Part shown: positions 28,201 through 41,129 of the stretch, piece by piece | Numbering within the stretch: the first letter of the stretch is position 1 | Layout of the letters: each line of letters starts with the position of its first letter | Source: Monosporascus cannonballus | Lineage: Eukaryota; Ascomycota; Sordariomycetes; Xylariales | Reading direction: 5' to 3' | Assembly (NCBI GenBank): GCA_004154925.1 | Contig: QJNS01000072.1 | Location: forward strand, 255,179 to 319,178 | Length of the DNA: 64,000 nucleotides | Position numbers and translations under genes: made by a program | The notes under the pieces: model-generated | The model's input: the letters and a program-made list of their open reading frames with translations, nothing else | Database searches by the model: none | What the model was told of the DNA's origin: nothing

Positions 28201-28658
28201 TAAGCGTTTTATCCGACTAATAAGCTCCCTTATTTTCTTTTCGGCAGCTTCTTAATGCGCGACCAAGGTGTTCTCCGTTTTTCGTTATTCTTTTTCCAAA
28301 CGATTATGCATTTTACCTAATTTCGTTAATAAATTTATAGTTAAAATGTCGTAGTTTAGACGTTGACGACGGGTACAATAACTGTAACTTAAGATATCCG
28401 GAATAAAGAAATATTCGGATTCGCTAAGACGAATATGATTAAAATAAGAAAAGGCCTTAATACCAAACTTTTTGATGGAATTAGTTCGAACGTTACGAAA
28501 ATCGCGTTAATTTAAGCGGGGTTTCTTTTTTTCTTTTCGAATACGACTTAATATAGTAAAATTAACTAGGACATTTTCAAAAACTTTTTTTAATAAAAAC
28601 AAAATAGCTATTTACGATTTTTATCTTTGGGACAAAGATCTTTGGAAAGGGGAAATAA
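22215..28658 (+). pseudogene. Element E gag-pol remnant with chromodomain
   Basis: Gag begins with a Lys/Glu-rich coiled-coil-like stretch near 22,600. The zinc knuckle at 23,541-23,594 keeps its spacing, but the zinc-ligand positions now read Tyr (Y-X2-Y-X4-Y-X4-Y). The retropepsin motif near 24,625 reads D-L-G instead of D-S-G, by one C-to-T. RT keeps V-Y-F-D-D-I-L-I-Y at about 25,590-25,620, and the frame 25,787-26,068 covers the RT-RNase H connection. The integrase core near 26,940-27,000 has V-N-K-F-T-K. A chromodomain follows at 27,800-27,930, with one TAG where Trp is expected, and the sense frame runs to a TAG near 28,023. Confidence 0.85.
27923..28550 (-). pseudogene. Antisense reading frame of element E, coiled-coil-like
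   Basis: On the minus strand a frame of about 200 codons can be followed from about 28,550 to a TAA at 27,923-27,925, with a handful of stops at likely Gln positions and one single-base shift in a T run near 28,200. It reads through RLSESEYFFIPDIL, then a long charged helix (KMHNRLEKE, EAAEKKIRELISRIKRL), then KRERMEEK and an acidic tail ending SGGKTS. It overlaps the end of the sense chromodomain frame by about 100 bp, tail to tail. Its layout (long helix, R-I-x-R-L-R, acidic tail) resembles the antisense frames of A and G. Function unknown. Confidence 0.5.
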
Positions 28659-28703
28659 TATTATAGGAATAAAGGTTTCTATTTCCAGGAAACCTACTTA
28701 TGG
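28659..28703 (+). repeat. Element E 3' LTR, left fragment
   Basis: First 45 bp of E's right LTR (TATTATAGGAATAAAGG to CTTATGG). Its last five bases, TATGG at 28,699-28,703, are the target site of F. Confidence 0.88.
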
Positions 28704-29123
28704 TGTAACGGCTAGGCGGTTTAACCAACCATTAAACCTTAAGTCGACGGGTTTATGTTAGCAGGAGTATCGTGGGAATCTAAGTAATAAATATAATAAC
28801 ATATTCCGTTTCGTAATACCAAAAGTGCTTTGGGTAACGAATTATTATTATAAGCTGAAGTTATTTAAATTATGGAATTAATAAACGTATATATTCTTTT
28901 CCTTTAGTTAAATTATTACCAGTAAATTGGTGATCCGGCTTACTGGCTTACCACTAGTAAGTTGGTAATCCGGCTTACTGGCTTACCACTAGTAAGTTAG
29001 TAATCCGGCTTACTGGCTTACTACCAGTAAGTTGGTAATCCATTATATAACCTGATCCACATGTTTTTTTGGCCTTTTCCGTTACGACCGTTCCTGGAGG
29101 CCGTAGCTTATTAGGTCGTAATA
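28704..29123 (-). repeat. Element F 3' LTR
   Basis: 420 bp with four 35-bp tandem units at about 28,912-29,042. It is one unit longer than the 5' LTR of the same element. Confidence 0.9.
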
Positions 29124-32100
29124 CGATTTTTCTTTTCCCAAAATCTTGTTCTCAAGATTTCTTTTCTCTTGGTAAGTTTTTTCTATATACCTTTAACATA
29201 TCTTGTGGTATATCCAAACGTCGTTTTCGCAAATTCGAATAACGATTTACTTTAATTAATTTAATTAAATTCGAAAGTTTTAACGTAATACCTTATTTTT
29301 TTTATTCTGTTCGGCAGTTTAATTACCAAAAAATAAATAAAGTTTTTTATTATAAAAAATATGTTCGTTAAAGTTATTCGTATAATGGGACAAAAATTTT
29401 TATTTCTATAATTAATCGCCACATTACAAAATCGAAAAGATTAAAAAAAAAAACTAACGGCCGAAAAATCTTTATTCGAAACTTTTACGCGTTTTTTTCG
29501 CATATATTATTAACGTTAATATTATCAATTTTAAGGTATAAAACTTATTAATTGTACCTTTTAATCCTTAAATAATTCTAATAACCTTACGTAATTGGAA
29601 TCAGAATCCGTAATTAAGGTTCAGGCCTTAAAAAGGGTGGACGTTATTAATTAAAATACAGTAAATTAAAGGCTTCCCTCCGTAGATTTCGTAAATTGGG
29701 ATGTTATTATTTCGGGTAGTTCCGCCGTTACTGGTAAAAGTTCTTTAATAGGCGCTGGGCGCCAATAAGGTTTTTAGCAGGTTCCCAGGTGTTTTCAAAA
29801 TTTAGGTGCTTTTTTTATTTAATCAGATACTAAGTAAATCTGTTTTATTTTCGCATGTTGAAGATTTTTTTCATTTCGTATACTTATTTATTTTCCATTT
29901 CCATATCGTTTTATACCGTATATATTTTAATAATATTTGTTATTAACTTAAATAAGGAAATATAAAAAATTAGATAGAATTTTACTTTTAATAAATATTT
30001 TAATTAATAATTATTTTTTAAGATTTTTTTGGCGATTGTATATAGACCGATATATTTAAAATCGAGTTTTTTGCTAAATTGCTTTATTTAATGTTTTTAA
30101 TAACGAGGAAAACTATTTCCCCTTTTCGAAAATAAATCCTTTTAATTTTTTCTAATTATAATATTTATTTATTTACATTCGTACAAATTCCAGTTTTATT
30201 TTTATTTCTTAATATAATTATCGTAATTATTTTAACATAAGGATTATTTCGATATTAATTGAACCGTCGTTGTACGTTTTTTTATAAATTTTTTGGAATA
30301 AAATCAAAATTTACGTTCGTAAATATTATTTTAATATTTTTATAATAATTAGTATTATAAGTTAACTTAATAATCGGTAATTTCTTAACCCAATTATTTT
30401 ATTTATAATTAATATAATATCGTAAATAAATTTTTAAAATTTAGTTTATTCATTTTATTTATTTATTTATTTAAGATTTAAACGTATTAGATAATTTGTA
30501 ATTTAGGTCGATTTATATTATAAGGCCTTGCCAAAACTTAAATACAAATATTAATTTTTTATTTGATATAATTTTTATTAATAATCCGTATATATTAAAC
30601 ATATATTTAAAAAAATATTTACCAATTATTTAACGTTTATATCCTTATAATATAATAAAAAATAAAAAAATTTCGTAAATCGATCGACGATTACAAAAAT
30701 ATTATCGTAATATATTCCCGTAATTAGATCTTTTAATATAAAAAGTTTAATAATAAAGTTAAATATAATTAAATATTATGGTCGTTCTGTAACTAGTAAT
30801 AGTTATAATTTTCTATATAGCTTATATCGTCAAGTTTTTACTTTGGCGTAAATATCGTATTACCGTATAATTTTTTATATTATTAATTTTATTTTGGAAA
30901 AAGAATATATATGTTAAAATCGTTTTAAGGTTTTGTAAATCCCTGGATATTTATATAATTGATATTCGTATATTTTTCGTATTAAAGTTTTCTGATATTT
31001 TTTAAAAATTTATATCTTATTCGTTTTTTGGTTTTCTAAAAAATTATTATTATATTATTAAATTTTCTGATATATATCGCAAAGTACTGCCCGAATTATT
31101 ATAATTTGTTATAGGCGTAAATATCCTTTTGTAATAATATTAAAAATTATATAATTAATTTTGACCAATTTTTTTTCGAAATTTAATTATTTTTTTAAAA
31201 TATTTGTTTTATTATTTTTAATCTTTTTTTATGGATAATAACGAAATCAAAATTCGCTAATCTTTTCGCATATTTTAATTATTATCCTATAAGTTCCCTA
31301 ATCGTAATAAATTAAGATTTTGATAATCCATATAAACCTTGACTTAATATAAGTTTCCCTTTAGGAAATGCTTAAATTCCCGAAATGCCATAATAATGGC
31401 CATAAATTTTTTATCTAGAATATTATAATTAAATTTGATTCTTTTTAATTTATATAAAAAAATGCAATAAGGTGCAATTTGCCTTAATTATTTTGTTATC
31501 CGATTATTACGCTTAATGCGTAATCCGAAATATCGGTTTTTAGCTTAACGAAACGGTTTAAATCGTATATAATTAATATTAACTTATTAGTAATAATATT
31601 TTTAATATTTTAAAATACTTTTTCCGTATTTGGCGTCCATTTAAATTTTTTTTTCGCAAGATTTATTAAAGGTATAATTATTTTGTTAAAATTTCGAATA
31701 AATTTTTTGTAATAATTGGCGAATCCAAAAAATACCTATACCTTTTTAATTATTATTAGCGTTTATTATTCTATAATTACAGCAATTTTTTAAGGTTTAT
31801 TTTAATATGTTTTAAGATAATAATATATCTTAAATATTTCACTTTTTATATATAAAACTAACTTTTTTCTGCATTAATAAATAACTTTACGTTTTATAAA
31901 GTTTAAAAAATTTTATAAATATATTTTGCGTATGCTTTTTCCGTTTTTGAAAAAATAAAAATATCGTCGAGATAGCAAACGACAAAAATATCGAGGTATT
32001 TTCGTAATACGTAATTTATTATCTGCTAAAAGGTTATTAATACGTTCGTAAATTTTATTAATATAATCAAATATTTAAATAATCCGTATTTTGTTTTAAA

Positions 32101-35043
32101 GGTTATTTTTATTCGTATTCTTTTTTGATTCTGATAAAGTTATATCCGTTTTTAAAATCGAATATTATGAATTATTTAGTTCCGTAAAATCGGTTTTTTA
32201 TTTCCGTAATTAAAGGTAATAATGTTCGATTTTTAATAATAATATTATTTAATTGTTAATAATTAACTATACGTCGTAATTTTCCGTTTTTTTTAAAGTA
32301 CGAAAAACATAAGATATCTTATTAGTAATTTCGAAAGTCAAATCTATCTTTTTTGTAACCGATTTTCCAAGTATTCTTTAAAAATACGTAACTTATTTTT
32401 ATTAAGGTTATAAATAAGGTAAAATTTTGTCGAAAATCCTTTTTTAAGAATTATTTTATAATTTTATTCGTTATATTTTGATAACTTTATATCGAATTTC
32501 TTTTTGAAAAGCTATTTGTATTTGTAATATTATGGTAATATATTAATTAAATTTTCTGATTTCTAAAGCTATTTTTTTTTAGATCGTTATTTAATTATTT
32601 TAATTTTATTTTAATAATAATAACGATACGTTATATTTTTTTTAATACTTGTTCTTTTTTTGTATTTTATTCTTTTGGGTGGTAAAGTATTTATTATGTT
32701 TTTATGCCTGCATCCGTCGTTATTATTAATCGAATATTAAATTTTTAATTTTTTTTATTTGTTAATAAGAAATAAAACGAATTTTACCTGGCCAGTTCCG
32801 CCGTTAATTAAAATTCCGTACTGGCGTATTTATGGTAATCCTAAGATCATATTATAATTCTTAAATAAAACGATATCGAAATTAATTATTTGTTATTATT
32901 TTTTAACAAAAATCTCGAAATAATTAATTTTGCGTATAATTTTTCTGTTATCGTAAACGAATTCCTAGCTTTCGGTATTCGTCGCTGTATAAGGTTTTAA
33001 TTTATATCTCTATAACAGTTTAAACTTATTAACCATATTTGGTGCAATATAATTTCCGCCCAAAGCTTTGTAATCTACCATTGCAGTATACCAATACGTT
33101 CCGATTCGTATGTCCAAAGTAATAAGGTCGTTAACGTTTTTTATCGTCGCGTTTAAAGCCCTTTTTGGAAGTTTCCTTTAATTCCTTTAGGTTTCGTTAT
33201 TTTGCGGCTTTTTTATAAGTAACCTTTTTTTTAAATTTTTATTTAAATTTATCGAACCTTATTTATATTTTTTCGTTTAACGTATTAAACTATTATATTT
33301 GTCGTTATTTTCGGCGTATTATTTCTTCGAATTATATTAATTGTTTTTAATTTTTTTGTAATTCTTTTTTTATCGAATAAATTATTTTTCTATATTTGCG
33401 ATTATATCTTATTATGCGTTATTTTAATTATCGTTTTTAAAAAATTTTATAAATTAATATATTTCTTTTTTAATAGTTTTTTTTTGGGAATTTGTAATAA
33501 ATGCTAATTAAAAATAAAGATCCATAATAATTTTTTAATAATATTTTTTTATCGTACGCTAAATTAATTCTTTTTTTATTTAGTAATTATACCATTTATA
33601 ATAATAAAAAGGTTTTTTTTGCGGGCATTATTTTTTTAGGCTAATTTTTTATTTCGGCCAATTATTGGATATTTTCTGGGGTTATAGTTCGAAATTGTCG
33701 ATATTATTACTTATTATTTTTATTATACTCGGTACGGTTTAAAAAATCGAATTCCTTATAATATATTCGGGTAATTTGTACGTAAATATATTATTTTTAT
33801 TTTTCGTAATTAAGATATTTTCGTCGTCGACAATATATAACATATATTTTACCATATCGATTAAATATTTTAGGATAAAGTTTTTTTATTTAATTCCGGT
33901 ATTCGTATAATTATTTTTATAACGCCTTTTGTTATATTTGCAATATTTATTAAGCTAGCTTTTTAATTTTTCGCATTTTTCGTCGAATTTTTTATCGTAA
34001 TAATCCCGGTTAAATTTTTAGTCGTAAATCTAATATATATTTGGCTTAAATTATGTTAATAATTTTATTATTTTTTTTTTAATTATTTTTGGATTATTTT
34101 TCCGGTATAAGGATTTAGTTATTTTATTTTAGCTTTTTAAGTTTTTTATATTTGTAAGCCTTATATCCTATTTTACCGTAATTAAAGTATTTAATCTGGC
34201 TTTAATCCTGTTTATAGGTAACGCCGAATTCTATAAGTCCTGGCGTCGTTCCGTAAAAAATAAAGGGTACCTTTTTTTTTCCTTAATTAAATTTATTATA
34301 TTTCGAACGTAAAGTATATTATCTTTTTTTTATTGGTTTTCAAATTGTTAATTATTAATTTCAATTACTTTTATAATATATTGGTCCAGGGTAATTAATC
34401 GTTTAATCCGAATAATCTTATTTTTCATATTATTTTTTAACTTTTTATAAAATATGTTAATAAAGGTATCGGTTTTGTCGTTTTCTTATTTTACCTTAGC
34501 CGCAAAATTTTTGAAAGTTACGGCGTATTTGGACGCAGGTTTTTTTTATCGGAATTATAAAACTTGTTAAGTTATGAATCGTTTTTTATCCGGATTACCG
34601 AAATTATCGCATATTTTGTTTTCGAAATTAGTATATGTTAAAAATTTTTTATTAATAAATTTTTATTTATTTATTTTTTTATTTTTAGGAAATTTCTTAT
34701 AATAAGTTTAAATTAATTAACCGTATTTCTTATTAGGTATGTTTTTATTATTAGGATTATATCTACTGGGTTATTAAGATTTAAAAAACAAAAGTAAATT
34801 TATGCCTAAGTTAAAAAGGTTTAAGGGTTATTTTTTTTATCGTAAGGTTCTGGTTTTTTTGGCTTTATGCGAACGAAAAAAGGTTAGGTAAGTGGCGTAG
34901 CCTTAAATTGTCGAACTTTTTTTTAACTTCCGAATTCGAGCTTAAGGCTGTTAAATAAGGGTTTCCTAAATGCTGGTTAATATTTTAACAATGTTAAATA
35001 TTATTCAAAATTTAATAATATTATTAAATAAAAGTTTATAACG
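29124..35043 (-). pseudogene. Element F gag-pol remnant
   Basis: 5,920 bp of decayed gag-pol on the minus strand, collinear with the spliced-together pieces of A and with G. The RT catalytic Y-L-D-D is intact, but stops and shifts elsewhere exclude a working polyprotein. The + strand is T-rich, the sense strand A-rich. Confidence 0.82.
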
Positions 35044-35428
35044 TATAACGGTTAAACGATTTAATTAATTATTAAACCTTAAGTTAACGAGTTTATATTA
35101 ATAGAAATATTGTAGGAATTTAAGTAATAAATATAATAACATATTACGTTTTATAATACTAAAAGTATTTTAAATAACGAATTATTATTGTAAGCTAAAG
35201 TTATTTAAATTATGGAATTAATAAATATATATATCCTTTTTTTTAGTTAGATTACTACCAGTGAGTTGGTAATCCGGCTTATTAGTTTATCACCAGTAAG
35301 TTGGTGATCCGGCTTACTAGCTCACTACCAGTGAGTTGGTGATCCATTACGTGACCTGATCCACATGTTTTTCCTGGCCTTTTCCGTTGCGACCGTTCCT
35401 GGAGGCCGTGGCTTGTCAGGTCGTAACA
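35044..35428 (-). repeat. Element F 5' LTR
   Basis: 385 bp with three 35-bp units at about 35,248-35,343. The outer 190 bp are almost unmutated, the inner part strongly RIP-mutated. Confidence 0.9.
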
Positions 35429-35433
35429 TATGG

Positions 35434-35812
35434 GGCCTAGCGCAGATTTATTACGGGTAAACCCCGGGCAAGAAAATTTGGCCTATTAAGTGATCTAAGT
35501 AATTTAAATAATTTGGACCAAATTATATAAATTATATAGATTTACGATATATTCATTTTAAAAATTAGGATATATAATAAATCAATTTCTTATATAAATA
35601 ATACCTACTTAGTTTTTCGTTTTTTAGCTATTAATTTAAGCTCTTAATGTAAAGGCAATTATACCGTTCTCTAATTGAGGGAAAAGTTTTTAAATCTTTT
35701 TAACGAACAAACCCCTAATAAATTATTTCTCGCCTTATTGTTACCTGCAAATCAAGACCCCATTTCGGATACTGCTCATACCTCTAGGTGGATGTATAAC
35801 AGGTTCGTTATA
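35434..35812 (+). repeat. Element E 3' LTR, right fragment
   Basis: 379 bp continuing E's LTR after F (GGCCTAGCGCAGATTT onward) to GGTTCGTTATA. Flanked on the right by E's target duplication, ATTAC. Confidence 0.9.
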
Positions 35813-38800
35813 ATTACCGAATTTATTATTAGGTTTTTAAAAAGGGCGTAAAATAAAGAAAAAATAATAAAATTTCGGTAATCCGAAAAGGTTAAAAAGG
35901 CGTTCCGAAATTTAAAAGGTATTTTTTAATTAACGATTATTTTTTAATATTAAGATAATACTAAAAATATTAGAGTTAAATTAAATGTTTCGGTAAAAGC
36001 CATATTAAAGATATTTTTATAAAAATACGGAAAACATTAATATTTAATAACATATTAATTACGAAAATTAAATCCAATTAAAAAAAGGTAGGTTATAAGG
36101 TAATAAAAATTATTGGTGATTATAAAAAATCTAAAATATTAACGGTAATACCTTAAAAATACGAGAAAAAATTTCTTAATATTTACCGATTATATGGCGT
36201 TAAAGAATATAATAAAGGCGCCGGCGCGTAACTTTAGGAAAAGGTTGGCTCGATAAATTTACCGTTTTACGTAATTTAATTTTAAGATTTAATACCGACC
36301 GGACGTTATTAATCCGGCAAATAAGTTATTTAAACGCTCGGATTATATATTAGGGAAAATTGCGTATAAAAACATAATTCCTACGTTATTTAAGAAATTC
36401 GGATTTACGAATAATATACCAGAAAACGTACGAAAAATGGTTATAAATATATAATACGATTTAAAGTATTATAAACGAATAAAAAGCCGTATAAAAGTAA
36501 CGTAAAATTTGTTTAATATAAAATTTCTAAATAAATTTTAAATAACGAAAACTTAGGTAATTATTATCCGTATAAAAAAAGCGGAAAATCCTTATTATAC
36601 GATCGTAAAAGATTTTCGAAAAAAAAAGGAAAATAAAAAATTATATATTTATCGAATTTATTTTTTACAAATAACAATATAAATGTAAATTACAGTAATA
36701 ATATATTTAGCGGTTAAATAACGGCAACCGTAAATTACGACCGTATTACGATTGGATTCCGAAAAGTTTGAAAAAAACGAAATTAATATTAAAATTGTTA
36801 TTTATAATTAATACGTTTTACGTCCTTTAGTAAAAAAGTTATTTAAAGATAAAACGGTATTTTAGCCGAAAATTTCCCGACAGTTATACGATTAGGTTCG
36901 AAGGTTATAAATTAAGGATTTAAATATTATAAAGCTAATACAGATAATTAAATATTAAGCCGGAATAAAAAAAGATATTTTTTAGACTTAAATAAAGTTT
37001 TATATTATTAAGATAAATTCGTAATTTTATTATAAGGCATTTTACGAAAATAGTTAATTAAGTAATATTATAATAATTTAAAAGTAGAATATATAGAATA
37101 TATCCGTATGCTGAAATTAATAACTAAAACATTTTACTGAGAAAATATAATAAACGATATCCGAAAATATAACAAATAATATCCGAATTATTAAAATATA
37201 ATAAAGTTACGCTATAAACCATATAAATAACTATAGCCCCTGTTATTATTTAAATAATTTTTTCAAAAAATCTCGTTAAATTTTATTACGAGATTTCTTA
37301 AAAACTTAGGTTTAAACGGGTTAAAATACGACGTAATTCTGGTAATCTTCGACCGCTTTACGAAATTAAAATTATTTATCCTTACGGTTAAAACTTTAAC
37401 CGTAACCGAATTAGCCCGATTATTTTATAACGAGATTAAATGCAAATTCGATACGCTAATCGGAATTATTAACGATAAAGACAAATTATTTACGAATTAA
37501 TTTTGGGCGGGATTTTATAAGAAATTAAAAATAAAACGGCGAATGTTAACCGTTTATTATCCGTAAACCGATAAGTAAACGGAATATATTTATTAGGTTT
37601 TAAAATATTATTACCGTAATTATATTAATAAATATTAAAAACATTAAATAAAGTTATTACGAAATACGGAATTTATATATAATAATATATAAAATACGTT
37701 TATCGGCCGTTTTCCGTTCGAAATCTTATATAAATATTATTTAAAGATAATAAAATACGTTTTATAAAATTTTAAAGGATAGATATAAAAAATTAAAAAG
37801 CGTTTCGAAAAAATGGTATTTATTTGTTAAATAATATATAAATATTAAGAAAAAATATTAATAACCCAGAAAAAATATTATAATTAACGTTATACGTTTA
37901 TACAATTTTAATTAAAGTAATAAATAAATTTATTAACCAAAGATTTTAAATGTAAGAATAAAAAATTTATATTTATTTATATCCGGATTTCGATTAAAAA
38001 GTAAATAAGCTTTTAGGCATATAAAATAATTTTTTTATTAAATATTAACGGATATATAATATATTTTAATATATTTATTAAAACCATAATATAATCGAAA
38101 ACCGGATAACGTTTAAATGACGTTACCGGATTTAATAAAATAAATAAAAATAAATAATAAAGAATATCGTCCGTTATCGAAATAATAGGGGGTAATGCAA
38201 ATATCTAATTAAATAAAAAGATTAACCCGCCGAATATAATACGTAAAAACCTCGAAAATATTTCGAATATACGTTTAAGATATTATAATATTACGAGAAA
38301 AAAATTAGATACGTATATAGAAAATAAGATAACCCAAAGACCGTAAAATAATAATAATTTAATTAAAAACTGATTATTTAATAATTACAAAATTTATAAA
38401 AAATACTTTTAAACAAAATTAAAATATTAATATTAAAATATTATTTAATTATATAACTGTTTTTAAGTTTTTAACGAATAATTACTTTATTATATATTAA
38501 TTAAAAATTAATTAGCGATATAAAAAAATTAAACTTTTATTTCGAAAATAAAATTTTGCGCTAATTTATTAAACTTTGTATTAATTAACTTTTAATAAAT
38601 ATGTTAAAGAAGTTAATATAAAAATATCGGAAAATAATCGGAAAATATACGATAGCAAAAAGCGAGTATATTTATTAAACTTATTAAACGTAAAATCTAA
38701 AACAAAAAATTAAAAATATTCCATTCCTTACGAAAAATAAGGCCCAGATAACCGGAATATAATTTATTATTAATCGAAAAGAAGGCGTTATTCTTAAAGC

Positions 38801-39962
38801 ATTTAATTTACTTAAGTTTGATAACAATTTTGCTAAGTAAAACCGGTTTTTAATTATAGTTATCAATAAATATTAAAATTTCGTTAAAACGTTAAAAAAC
38901 GAGCGGAAAATATTCGTAAATAGGAAGCATAATAATATAACGGCTTTCGAAAATCGTTTTAATTATAAGAGTACCTTAAAATTACGCTTAATCGGAAATT
39001 AATATCGAAATAATAAAAAAACCATAATACTTATAAAAAAATCTATATTTACAAACCCATAAAACGGTATTAAAATTAGATTTTCGCAACTATAATAAAC
39101 GATCGGAAATCGACTTTAATTATATTAAGGAAATAATATTCCTTAATAATAATTACGTTAAAAGCAAACTCGGCCTTACGAAAAACGTCGAATCGACGAC
39201 CGACCGCAACCATATCGGAACGTTTATACTAGGTACCCGTAGTACGAACCTTTTCGAATTCGTCGATTAACTCCTAATTATTAATACTGAATTAAAAAAC
39301 CGTTTAGGCGGTACCTTTAAAAACGATCGAATTTTAAACCGAAATTAAATAACGATATTAATAATATTAAGAATAATTATTTACTGCGTAAAAGGTTTTA
39401 CAATAATAATTAGTTATAACGTAATTTAAGGCGTCCAGAATTTAAACGTAAATCGTACGGTAATCGAAATAACGTTATATTACGTAAATATAATACGGCT
39501 TATTACCGTTCGTAATACAATTAATATCTATTTTATTATTGGCATTAAAAGGATAATGTTAAAAAAATTCTTATCTTTTTTAATATTAAAATATTATTTC
39601 TTTTAGAACTTCTTACGAAAAAAAATATGGCAAACGGAAATAATACGCAAAATAAACGGAAAAGGCAAAATAAAAATAAAGAAAAACGAGAAACAAAACG
39701 GAACGCGTATAAAAAAATAGAAATATAAGCGTAAAAGGGAAAAAAATTAAATAAGATGAAATTAAAAACGGATTATAATAAAGAACTGGGCGGAATATAA
39801 TCAATTACGTAACATAATACGTACTAATTATTACGGCAACTATTTATAACATAATATAACGGTAAATTATCCGCAAATATACATAACCAAATCTGCAAAA
39901 CGCGTTATATCAAATTAATAATAATGCTATTAATAACTAATAACTTAAAAGAGGGAAATAAT
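35813..39962 (+). pseudogene. Element D pol remnant, second part, and long 3' region
   Basis: Continues D's pol from the E insertion (T-E-F-I-I follows the ATTAC codons): RT thumb and RNase H to about 36,250, then integrase with V-I-F-D-R-F-T-K near 37,340 and a D-K-D-K-L-F-T-N match near 37,480. After about 37,900 roughly 2 kb remain before the 3' LTR in which I recognise no retroviral domain. A lysine-rich sense stretch starts with an ATG at 39,627. Two short minus frames here (38,684-38,866; 39,613-39,804) look like chance. Confidence 0.75.
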
Positions 39963-40168
39963 TATAAGAATACAGCTCCTATAAGGATAAAGCTGGTAAC
40001 CGACCAGCCAGCGATCAACCACCGACTTATTTATTAATATAAATCCACCATCTAGCAGCTAGTGGGAAACGCCAGATAGAAATAACCTAATACACTTACT
40101 TCTTGGAATCTGCTTTACGACTAGTCGAAGATCACCTTACCTAGCTCATAGCTATCCATTATCTTACA
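39963..40168 (+). repeat. Element D 3' LTR
   Basis: 206 bp, much less mutated than the 5' copy, ending TTATCTTACA. Followed by the target duplication GCCGT at 40,169-40,173. Confidence 0.9.
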
Positions 40169-41129
40169 GCCGTAAAAGGTGTTATTACGTCGAAAATCGT
40201 TAGTATTAGCCGTATATCGGGATTTATTATTTTTTTAGTGTTTTTAATGCGCTAAGCGTATTGTCGGTCGTCGATCTTAATTGCCATAACGATATAATTG
40301 GACAAATAATTAGGCCGATTAAGTTTTAAAAAAGATTGTATTTTTTAAGTTATTAAAAAATTTAATTATTAATATTTTTTATCTTTGATTTAACTTAAAG
40401 ATTAGCTAAATTAGCATATTGCTGTAATTGAATATTAATTCCTTTTGTCGTAATTATTGAATTTGTATTTCGGCCTTTATTTTCTCGTTTATTATTTTAA
40501 ACCTTTTTATTAATATTTACTTGTATTATTTGTAATCGTTATATATTTATATGATTTCCGTGTTTCGTTATTTATTTAATAAAATAATATATTTTTTATT
40601 TCGGATTTAAATTAAATTATCGTATTTCCGGTAACACGTTTAATTGCGAATTTAATTCGTATAATATATTTAATTAGTCGAAAAAACAATTTAAATTATA
40701 TTTAACAGTAAATTAAAAATAATTATAATTTGGGCGAAATTCCGTCGGAAAATTTTAGCTTAAAGGGTTTAAGAATTTTTTCTGGTTTTTTTAGTAAAGT
40801 TTAACTGAATAATTTGGTTCGTTGAAAAAAGTTTTCCGGTTTCGGGAGTTTTTTTCTTTTTTTTTAGTTTTTTATGGGCGGCTTAGAAAAACGTTATAAA
40901 ATTATTATTGTCCTTTTTAAGCTAAAAAATACGTTCGTTTATAACATCCAGGCGTTAAAGAACTTTTTTGCGAAAAAAAAAGATTACTTTTTTTCTTTTT
41001 CGGATTTTATTTCGATATCCGAGTTACTAAGAACCTGGTAAGTAGGTTGTTCGAGTTGTTTATTAGTAAATATAATGTCGGCGATATTGCTTAAAGTTTA
41101 ACGGTATTATTAAATAAAAATATATAACG
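40169..41129 (-). pseudogene. Element A gag remnant
   Basis: Minus-strand gag of A, collinear with G 46,930-47,890. The P-E-F-F-D-G-T-like gag motif can be recognised near 40,740. It lies between the D insertion and A's 5' LTR. Confidence 0.75.

Larger units (their letters stand above)
28704..35428 (-). mobile_element. Element F: Gypsy chromovirus inserted in E's LTR
   Basis: Uninterrupted minus-strand element of 6,725 bp, the youngest in its branch of the nest. A perfect TSD, TATGG, is at 28,699-28,703 and 35,429-35,433. On plus it starts TGTAACGGCTAG and ends GTCGTAACA. On minus: gag, retropepsin, RT with a C-Y-L-D-D-I-F-I-F motif near 31,955-31,990, integrase (30,700-31,100), a chromodomain remnant near 29,745-29,900, and the antisense-frame region near 29,340-29,653. 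It is the best reference for the length and order of its family here, but it carries many RIP stops. Confidence 0.92.
21791..35812 (+). mobile_element. Element E: Gypsy chromovirus inserted in D, right LTR split by F
   Basis: Plus-strand element of about 7.29 kb without F. The target ATTAC is duplicated at 21,786-21,790 and 35,813-35,817. LTRs are 424 bp; the right one is split into 28,659-28,703 and 35,434-35,812, which also sum to 424 bp. Order: coiled-coil gag (from about 22,600) with a zinc-knuckle remnant at 23,541-23,594, retropepsin 24,619, RT 25,250-25,780, RNase H 26,100-26,330, integrase 26,870-27,250, chromodomain 27,800-27,930. It is less AT-rich than its neighbours in gag, suggesting fewer copies or fewer RIP cycles. 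Confidence 0.9.
18749..40168 (+). mobile_element. Element D: Gypsy element with 206-bp LTRs, inserted in A, interrupted by E
   Basis: Plus-strand element with identical-length 206-bp LTRs and a perfect target duplication, GCCGT at 18,744-18,748 and 40,169-40,173. Its LTR ends TATAAG (TGTAAG before RIP) and CTTACA form an inverted repeat. Removing E plus one TSD copy leaves about 7.4 kb. Order: gag with a decayed knuckle near 20,200, RT 21,170-21,720, then, after E, RNase H 35,830-36,200, integrase 37,250-37,830, and a long 3' region to 39,962. Confidence 0.88.
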
